Positions 56,745 through 64,000 of a stretch of 64,000 bases of DNA are shown here, piece by piece. The stretch is from positions 2,046,001-2,110,000 of the forward strand of contig QXCW01000002.1 of NCBI GenBank assembly GCA_003550275.1. Direction: 5' to 3'. The position numbers and the translations under genes were made by a program. This DNA comes from Flavobacteriaceae bacterium MAR_2010_72. GTDB taxonomy: Bacteria > Bacteroidota > Bacteroidia > Flavobacteriales > Flavobacteriaceae. The notes beneath the pieces were generated by a model, which saw only the letters and a program-made list of their open reading frames with translations, was not told the DNA's origin and ran no database searches. Positions within the stretch are counted from its first letter, which is position 1. Every line of letters starts with the position of its first letter.

Positions 56745-58193
56745 ATGCCTTTAAACGGAACTTACGAAAAAGAATTAGCATTTCAAGCAGATCGAAGACG
56801 TGCCACAGTTGAATTCATTAAAATTGTGAATGATCTTTGGTATGACAAATCAATTGAATTGGTCATTTTCAGAAACCAATTAATTGACAAAAATGTCAGC
56901 GAAATTTTAAACCTTCATGAATATGCTGGCGCTTTTGTGCAAAAACCCATTTCAATTTTCGATTCGGTTGAACTGGCTCAAGCTATAAAAACTTTAGATA
57001 TTCCTCCAGCCAAATTGGATATTGGTAAACTTACTTATGAATATCATTTGGCCGACCAAAGACACAATAATGCGTTAGCATTTGTTTCAGATAAATTAAA
57101 AGATGCAAGTAAAAATGATGCCATCAAGCCTAAAGATGTCATTCTTTATGGTTTTGGTAGAATAGGTAGATTAGTCGCACGAGAATTAATGGCTAGAACT
57201 GGTAAAGGAAGCCAACTACGCTTAAGAGCAATTGTAACTAGAGGTGACATTAATGAAACTATATTAGAAAAAAGAGCTTCTCTTTTGCGTAACGACTCTG
57301 TACATGGTGACTTTTCAGGAACTGTAAGTATCGATGTAAAAAATGAAGCGCTTATTATAAATGGTACAACGGTTAATATAATATCGGCCAATGCCCCTGA
57401 AGATATTGATTATACATCCTACGGTATAAAAAATGCGTTGGTGATTGATAATACGGGAGTATTTAGAGATAAAGAAGCTCTCAACCGACACCTAAAATCA
57501 AAAGGTGTTGAAAAAGTATTGCTTACAGCACCTGGAAAAGGTGTTCCCAATATTGTTCATGGTGTAAATCATAACGAACATAATCCAGATCAAGTAGATA
57601 TATTTTCGGCTGCTTCATGTACAACAAATGCCATAACTCCAGTTTTAAAGGCTGTTGAAGATTCTTTTGGTATTGTTAGTGGGCATTTAGAAACTATTCA
57701 CGCTTATACAAATGACCAAAACTTGGTTGATAATTTTCATAGTAAATATAGACGTGGCCGGGCTGCAGGGTTAAATATGGTTATTACCGAAACTGGTGCA
57801 GGAAGTGCGGTTGCCAAAGCATTACCCGCTTTAGAAGGGAAATTGACTTCAAACGCCATACGCGTTCCAGTACCAAATGGTTCATTGGCCATATTAAATT
57901 TAGAATTGAAAACTCCTACTTCAGTTGAAAGCATGAACACCATTATAAAAAAATATGCTTTAGAAGGACACCTTGTTGAGCAAATAAAATATGAAATGAG
58001 CGATGAATTAGTTTCGACTGATATCATAGGGAGTTCGGCGCCATCAATTTATGACAGTAAAGCAACGATAGTAAGAGCCGACGGTAAAAATGTAGTGTTA
58101 TATGTTTGGTACGATAATGAATATGGCTACAGTCATCAGGTTATCCGTTTAGCCAAATACATCTCAAAAGTGAGACGGTTTACATATTATTAA
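56745..58193 (+). CDS. gap: Glyceraldehyde-3-phosphate dehydrogenase, long form
   Basis: GAPDH oxidises glyceraldehyde 3-phosphate to 1,3-bisphosphoglycerate. The 482-residue protein has an N-terminal extension of about 130 residues before the NAD fold (GFGRIGR at 136-142). The catalytic Cys292 is in AASCTTNA, and HAYTNDQ follows. Usual GAPDH has about 335 residues; the long form with a helical extension is known in Bacteroidota. The role of the extension is unclear. It appears to be monocistronic, between the htrA terminator and its own. Confidence 0.95.
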   Translation: MPLNGTYEKELAFQADRRRATVEFIKIVNDLWYDKSIELVIFRNQLIDKNVSEILNLHEYAGAFVQKPISIFDSVELAQAIKTLDIPPAKLDIGKLTYEYHLADQRHNNALAFVSDKLKDASKNDAIKPKDVILYGFGRIGRLVARELMARTGKGSQLRLRAIVTRGDINETILEKRASLLRNDSVHGDFSGTVSIDVKNEALIINGTTVNIISANAPEDIDYTSYGIKNALVIDNTGVFRDKEALNRHLKSKGVEKVLLTAPGKGVPNIVHGVNHNEHNPDQVDIFSAASCTTNAITPVLKAVEDSFGIVSGHLETIHAYTNDQNLVDNFHSKYRRGRAAGLNMVITETGAGSAVAKALPALEGKLTSNAIRVPVPNGSLAILNLELKTPTSVESMNTIIKKYALEGHLVEQIKYEMSDELVSTDIIGSSAPSIYDSKATIVRADGKNVVLYVWYDNEYGYSHQVIRLAKYISKVRRFTYY

Positions 58194-58232
58194 TAAATCG
58201 ACGTCCAAATTGGATTTTGAAACGTATATAGC

Positions 58233-58263
58233 ATAGCCTCGCAATAGTGGGGCTATCTTTTTT
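58233..58263 (+). terminator. Terminator after gap
   Basis: ATAGCC (58233-58238) pairs with GGCTAT (58251-58256), with two further pairs inside, followed by a run of T. It is 40 bp after the gap stop. Confidence 0.75.
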
Positions 58264-58337
58264 AAATTCTGCCCAAACATGGCCAAGAATTTATTATATT
58301 GTTCAACATAAAACCAATTAGAAAATCCTACCAAGAA

Positions 58338-58952
58338 ATGAAACTCATTAAAACTGTATTTTTTACATCCTTAACCCTATTACTTTCAGCGAACATAAAC
58401 GCTCAAGCTAACACAGATCAAGATGATGAAAAACTGTCGCTTAATGAAGGTACTATTGATAATCAGTTTGAATATGTAATCCAAAAATCAAACAATTACC
58501 AAGATTATAAAGTTGTTAAGAAAAATTGGCTCTACGCCTTAAAGGCACACACTATTGATTCTTTAAACGCCGTACATAAAGAGTTGGCTGAAACACAAAA
58601 CACTGTAACTACCCAAGCTAATGAAATTGCAGAACTTAAAACCAATCTGTCTAACACAAAAACCAGTTTAGACAATACCATTAAAGAAAAGGACAGCATG
58701 GCCTTGTTTGGAATGCAAATGAGTAAAGGTGGTTATAATGGCTTAATGTGGGCTATCATTGCTGCCCTTTTGGCTTTACTTTTATTCTTTATTTATAAAT
58801 TTAAAAACAGTAACGCCATTACTTCTCAAGCTAAAAAAGCTTTGGCAGAAACCGAAGAAGAATATGAAGAGCACCGACGTACAGCCCTTGAGCGTGAGCA
58901 AAAAGTTAGACGGCAGTTGCAGGATGAAATAAATAAACAAAAAAAATCATAA
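58338..58952 (+). CDS. Coiled-coil membrane protein upstream of trmD
   Basis: This is a 204-residue protein with a signal peptide (cleavage about after NINAQA), a periplasmic coiled coil (about 80-130, with heptad-like TQANEIAELKTNLSNTK), one membrane helix (about 135-155), and a charged, helical cytoplasmic tail rich in Glu, Arg and Lys. Similar proteins are often labelled 'tRNA (guanine-N1)-methyltransferase' because of the neighbouring trmD; nothing here supports a methylase. An earlier in-frame start at 58299 would place a charged segment before the signal, so the ATG at 58338 is used. Function unknown. Confidence 0.75.
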   Translation: MKLIKTVFFTSLTLLLSANINAQANTDQDDEKLSLNEGTIDNQFEYVIQKSNNYQDYKVVKKNWLYALKAHTIDSLNAVHKELAETQNTVTTQANEIAELKTNLSNTKTSLDNTIKEKDSMALFGMQMSKGGYNGLMWAIIAALLALLLFFIYKFKNSNAITSQAKKALAETEEEYEEHRRTALEREQKVRRQLQDEINKQKKS

Positions 58953-58973
58953 GATAGTTTTTATCCACTAGCA

Positions 58974-59005
58974 AAAAATCTGTAATTTCCCTTACAGATT
59001 TTTTT
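58974..59005 (+). terminator. Terminator directly before a GNAT start
   Basis: AAATCTGTAA (58976-58985) and TTACAGATTT (58992-59001) form a perfect 10-bp stem with a 6-nt loop, followed by T. The T-run ends at 59005 and the ATG of the next gene begins at 59006. It ends transcripts of the coiled-coil gene and could hold down the next one. Confidence 0.75.
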
Positions 59006-59440
59006 ATGTCCATAATTGAAGCACATATTAGCCACATACAAGATTTGGCTCCATTATTTAATGCTTATAGACTATTTTATAAGCAACCTTCAGATTTAGA
59101 GGGCGCTAAACAATTTTTGAAGGAGCGTCTTCAAAATAAAGAATCTGTTATCTATTTAGCTTATATGGATAAAAAGACCGTGGGTTTTACACAACTTTAC
59201 CCTTTGTTTTCATCGGTTTCGATGAAACCCATGTACCTACTCAATGATCTTTATGTTACAGCCGAGTATCGTGGTCATGGTATTGGAGAAGCATTAATAA
59301 ATAAGGCAAAGTCACTTTGCAGTGAAAAAAATTATAAAGGATTAGCCCTCCAAACAGCTAACGATAATCCAGCTCAAAAACTGTATGAACGACTTGGGTT
59401 TATAAAGGATAGTGATCTATATTATAATTGGACTCTTTAG
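59006..59440 (+). CDS. GNAT-family N-acetyltransferase
   Basis: This is a 144-residue acetyltransferase with the CoA motif VTAEYRGHGIGEALINKA and the C-terminal DNPAQKLYERLGF motif. The substrate is unknown. The ATG abuts the T-run of a terminator, so this gene may be expressed only by read-through or from an unseen promoter inside the hairpin. A later start would remove the first strand of the fold, so the start is probably right. trmD follows after 76 bp. Confidence 0.88.
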   Translation: MSIIEAHISHIQDLAPLFNAYRLFYKQPSDLEGAKQFLKERLQNKESVIYLAYMDKKTVGFTQLYPLFSSVSMKPMYLLNDLYVTAEYRGHGIGEALINKAKSLCSEKNYKGLALQTANDNPAQKLYERLGFIKDSDLYYNWTL

Positions 59441-59516
59441 ATTATTCAAAAAGCACTTTTACACAAGGTATCCAATAGCATATTTTTCGCATCTTTGCAT
59501 AGCAAAATCTTTATAA

Positions 59517-60194
59517 ATGCGTATAGATATTATTACAGTATTGCCCGAATTGCTAAAAAGCCCATTTGAAGCCTCTATTTTAAAACGCGCCATTGAATCA
59601 AATTTGGTTGAGGTACACTTTCACAATTTGAGGGATTATACTACCGATAATTACAAATCTGTGGATGATTACCAATTTGGAGGCGGTGCAGGAATGGTCA
59701 TGATGATTGAACCTATTGATAAGTGCATTTCAAAACTGCAATCTGAACGTTCATACGACGAAATCATTTATATGACCCCTGATGGCGAACGCCTTAATCA
59801 AAGTATAGCGAATCAAGTGTCGCTCAAAGAGAATATCATCATACTTTGTGGGCATTATAAAGGTGTAGACCAAAGAGTAAGAGATAAATTTATCACAAGA
59901 GAAATTTCAATAGGAGATTATGTATTATCTGGGGGTGAATTGGGTGCTGCCGTGCTTTGTGATGCCGTTATACGATTAATACCAGGTGTTTTAGGGAATG
60001 AAACTTCAGCACTTACAGATTCATTCCAAGATAATTTATTAGCGCCACCAATATATACGAGACCGCGAGATTATAAAGGTATGCAAGTCCCCGAAATTTT
60101 GTTTAGCGGTAATTTCCCAAAAATAGAACAATGGCGAGAAGAACAGGCCTATTTACGAACCAAGGAACGAAGACCTGATCTTCTAAACGATTAA
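59517..60194 (+). CDS. trmD: tRNA (guanosine(37)-N1)-methyltransferase TrmD
   Basis: TrmD adds a methyl group to N1 of G37 in tRNAs to prevent frameshifting. The 225-residue SPOUT enzyme has [13 protein letters not shown], the [13 protein letters not shown] motif, [12 protein letters not shown] and the [11 protein letters not shown] trefoil knot. Length is normal. rplS follows on the same strand after 163 bp with its own promoter; in many bacteria trmD and rplS share an operon. A CATCTTTG -7-like box lies at 59490-59497, 20 bp before the start. Confidence 0.96.
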   Translation: MRIDIITVLPELLKSPFEASILKRAIESNLVEVHFHNLRDYTTDNYKSVDDYQFGGGAGMVMMIEPIDKCISKLQSERSYDEIIYMTPDGERLNQSIANQVSLKENIIILCGHYKGVDQRVRDKFITREISIGDYVLSGGELGAAVLCDAVIRLIPGVLGNETSALTDSFQDNLLAPPIYTRPRDYKGMQVPEILFSGNFPKIEQWREEQAYLRTKERRPDLLND

Positions 60195-60252
60195 ACACAA
60201 CTTTCTTCTTTAATAATGCATAAATTGTAGACTAAAAATTTATTAATTATTA

Positions 60253-60283
60253 ATTGTGCGTTATTGATTATTAACTATCTTTG
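60253..60283 (+). promoter_or_regulatory. Putative rplS promoter
   Basis: ATTG at 60253-60256 and TATCTTTG at 60276-60283 are 19 bp apart, close to the Bacteroidota -33/-7 pattern. The ATG is 75 bp further, leaving a leader of roughly 70 nt. Confidence 0.5.
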
Positions 60284-60357
60284 CATCCAATTTCAGATTA
60301 ACCTCTGGCGAGATACGTGAATGTTAGTTTGAATCAACCATTTTAAATTATTAAGAA

Positions 60358-60708
60358 ATGAATTCTTTAGTAAAATTTGTTCAAGACGAATTCGTAGCAA
60401 AAAAAGATATTCCAGAATTTGGAGCCGGTGACACGATTACCGTTTATTACGAAATTAGAGAAGGTGACAAAAAACGTACACAGTTTTTCAAAGGTGTGGT
60501 TTTACAACGTAAAGGTTCTGGAGCTTCAGAAACATTTACAATTAGAAAAATGTCTGGAACTGTTGGTGTAGAGCGTATCTTCCCAATCAATCTTCCTGCG
60601 CTTCAAAAAATTGAAGTCAACAAAAGAGGAAAAGTTAGACGTGCAAGAATCTATTATTTTAGAGGTCTTACAGGTAAAAAAGCAAGAATCAAAGAAGTTA
60701 GGAATTAA
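60358..60708 (+). CDS. rplS: 50S ribosomal protein L19
   Basis: L19 lies at the 30S/50S interface. The 116-residue protein has the family pattern: FVQDEFVAKKDIPEFGAGDTI, QFFKGVVLQRKGSGASETFTIRK and the C-terminal RRARIYYFRGLTGKKARIKE. The order trmD-rplS is conserved in bacteria. It is followed by a strong terminator. After it comes an 805-bp stretch with no protein gene. Confidence 0.97.
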   Translation: MNSLVKFVQDEFVAKKDIPEFGAGDTITVYYEIREGDKKRTQFFKGVVLQRKGSGASETFTIRKMSGTVGVERIFPINLPALQKIEVNKRGKVRRARIYYFRGLTGKKARIKEVRN

Positions 60709-60728
60709 AACCTCACTATATAATTTTA

Positions 60729-60758
60729 AAAAAGCCCTGAACTGTTCAGGGCTTTTTT
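60729..60758 (+). terminator. Terminator after rplS
   Basis: GCCCTGAA (60734-60741) and TTCAGGGC (60745-60752) form a perfect stem with a 3-nt loop, preceded by A-run and followed by T-run. It is 26 bp after the rplS stop and may act in both directions. Confidence 0.88.
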
Positions 60759-60939
60759 ATTAACTATTGTTAATAACTTCGGTTCATAAAGCGTTGATAT
60801 CTAATTGGGTGAAAAATTTGGAGATTTCAATTCTTGTCATATATTAGCAGAACGATTAAACAACAACATTCGTGTTGTTCACAATGTAAAAGTTGGGTTA
60901 ATGTTGAAGTCGTATAAAGTAACGTTCTTTATATAATTG

Positions 60940-61366
60940 TTTTTTGAGGTTTTGAAACGCCATGTGTATGCATGGGCAGCAGATAAGCCATGATACTTTA
61001 AAAAGTGTGACATGCGCAAGTAGGTCAAAACTAGTAAAGTTGAAAGTTTCTGAAAGTAACTCTAGTGAAAGCAAAAGTTAATATAGGAAACAATGCCTTT
61101 GAAAGTGCATAACGCGCAAGCGGAGTGTAAAATAAAAAGCATCAAGAAAAACAATTAACTGAAACTATCGAGTAACACGTCAATACATTTTGAAAGTTAT
61201 GAGATGTTTCATTGAAATGGTGAACCTTGAATTGAAAAGGACGATTTTGGATGAAAATTCTAATCGGCTGATTTAGCAGAAATGCTAATTAGATCACGAA
61301 GTAACTGTTTCAAAGAAAGCCATGTCAAAGTAGTTTTGCTACCATGATATGGCTTTTGTATTTTTA
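60940..61366 (+). ncRNA. Candidate structured non-coding RNA between rplS and icd
   Basis: This gene-free stretch is rich in local hairpins on the plus strand: CCATG/CATGG at 60960-60975; GAC-TGC/GTA-GTC with a GCAA loop at 61009-61026; CTAG/CTAG plus AGTT/AACT at 61031-61065; CGC/GCG with a GCAA loop at 61113-61122; TTAGCA/TGCTAA with a GAAA loop at 61273-61288; and a strong 3' terminator stem. GNRA loops on one strand point to a plus-strand RNA. A GTGTG at 61005 and GAAA-rich text recall group II intron domain I, but no domain V or reverse transcriptase is seen. RNase P, tmRNA and SRP RNA marks are absent. The 5' end is guessed from a TATAATTG box at 60932-60939; another hairpin, with a TTCG loop, lies upstream at 60862-60879. 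Confidence 0.5.
61317..61366 (+). terminator. Terminator at the 3' end of the RNA candidate
   Basis: An 11-bp stem (61317-61327 with 61345-61355, including one G-U pair) carries a second GTAG/CTAC stem at its tip. A T-rich tail follows. It is not the end of any protein gene on the plus strand. Confidence 0.75.
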
Positions 61367-61456
61367 TTACATTCTTCACTTTTAGTATTCGTTAAAATGT
61401 ATCAAAAATCATTAAATACGAATACCATCAAGCTTATGTAAACTATATGTTTTTTG

Positions 61457-61464
61457 TATATTTG
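61457..61464 (+). promoter_or_regulatory. Putative -7 element of icd
   Basis: TATATTTG is an exact TAnnTTTG match, 49 bp before the icd ATG at 61514. The -33 region is weak. It lies after the RNA candidate's terminator, so icd has its own promoter. Confidence 0.45.
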
Positions 61465-61504
61465 CAAGGCTTAAAAAATAAGCGCCTTATGTTCTATCAA
61501 TTAA

Positions 61505-63742
<2,238 letters not shown>

Positions 63743-63760
63743 AATCATAAAGTTAATACA

Positions 63761-63792
63761 AAAAGCTCCTATTCATTGGGAGCTTTTTTATT
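63761..63792 (+). terminator. Terminator after icd
   Basis: AAAAGCTCC (63761-63769) pairs with GGGAGCTTTT (63778-63787), with an 8-nt loop and a T-run. It is 18 bp after the icd stop. Confidence 0.85.
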
Positions 63793-63809
63793 TTTATAAA
63801 AATTGCTAA

Positions 63810-64000
63810 ATGGATATAACATCAAAGCATATCTTCATTTTATTATTTAGTTTAACAACATCTCTTTTAGCTCAAGAGAAATACACCTTAAGTGGCACAG
63901 TTACTGATATTCAAAGTAATGAAACTTTAATTTCTGCCAACATTATTGTCCAAGATCTCCTAACTGGAACAACAACTAATGAATATGGCTTTTACTCTAT
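63810..64000 (+). CDS. Start of a CarboxypepD_reg/TonB-receptor-like protein
   Basis: The first 63 residues of a gene cut by the window end. A signal peptide (hydrophobic run ending SLLAQ) is followed by YTLSGTVTDIQSNETLISANIIVQD, the start of a carboxypeptidase-regulatory-like beta-sandwich. Such a beginning is typical of TonB-dependent outer-membrane receptors of Bacteroidota, and also of DUF5686-like proteins. It lies 18 bp after the icd terminator and is expected to have its own promoter close by. The full product cannot be judged here. Confidence 0.7.
   Translation, partial: MDITSKHIFILLFSLTTSLLAQEKYTLSGTVTDIQSNETLISANIIVQDLLTGTTTNEYGFYS

Noticed and set aside
61005-61366. A complete group II intron
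   Set aside because: Only domain I-like text is suggestive. No domain V with an AGC triad and GNRA loop, and no reverse transcriptase gene; the last hairpin is better explained as a terminator.

Overview
The window is a 64 kb piece of chromosome from a member of the Bacteroidota, almost certainly the family Flavobacteriaceae. The evidence is low GC content, promoters of the TAnnTTTG type, a type IX secretion (T9SS) C-terminal sorting domain, a bacillithiol-linked YtxJ protein, a monomeric isocitrate dehydrogenase, a GAPDH with a long N-terminal extension, CarboxypepD_reg/DUF5686 outer-membrane proteins, an RprX/RprY-like two-component system and a BamD-RpoZ-CoaBC-DUF4835-RecN gene run of the flavobacterial kind. 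I do not name a genus. Genes are densely packed on both strands. I saw no prophage, integrase, insertion sequence, CRISPR array, rRNA or tRNA.

Layout. 1-3,400: end of a membrane protein, bacilliredoxin-like ytxJ, and chaperone clpB. 3,600-10,950: deoC, a phosphohistidine-phosphatase lipoprotein, smpB coupled to a DUF5686 outer-membrane protein, an M20 peptidase and pcm. 11,100-18,570: a Gfo/Idh oxidoreductase, 3-hydroxybutyryl-CoA dehydrogenase, DUF1015 plus PLP-homeostasis protein, an exonuclease/GIY-YIG fusion, a voltage-gated-type K+ channel overlapping miaA, and a cold-shock protein. 18,580-23,520 (minus): two-component system, coaE, YbbR-like protein, glycosyltransferase. 23,580-26,800: a repeat-rich T9SS-exported protein with nine near-identical DNA repeats. 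26,900-34,320 (minus): fabI, recN, DUF4835, coaBC, rpoZ, bamD, dapA and a small companion. 34,390-39,360: a 5'-nucleotidase split into two genes, small membrane proteins and ligA. 39,420-47,990: GH20 hexosaminidase, cutC, a LOG-family protein, prmC, ribD, a HAD phosphatase, a DMT transporter, an IMPACT/YigZ protein and a thioesterase. 48,180-55,030: dnaA, LMW tyrosine phosphatase and an RsmI-like methylase, then a minus-strand wall group (lysozyme-like protein, DUF2279, mltG, GNAT, dapF). 55,180-64,000: htrA, gap, a coiled-coil membrane protein, GNAT, trmD, rplS, a gene-free 805-bp stretch, icd and the start of an outer-membrane receptor-like gene.

Functional themes are housekeeping: proteostasis (clpB, smpB, htrA, pcm), translation and RNA modification (miaA, trmD, prmC, rplS), envelope and lysine/peptidoglycan synthesis (bamD, dapA, dapF, mltG), cofactors (coaBC, coaE, ribD), replication and repair (dnaA, ligA, recN), and central carbon metabolism (gap, icd, deoC).

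No complete new multi-gene system is evident. The best candidate for something undescribed is a hairpin-rich region between rplS and icd. It carries three GNRA-loop hairpins and ends in a strong terminator, which suggests a structured RNA of about 400 nt on the plus strand. Other points worth checking are terminator-like hairpins inside the dnaA leader and directly against the start codon of a GNAT gene, a K+ channel with an added C-terminal zinc ribbon, and an M20 peptidase with Gln in place of the usual metal-binding His.
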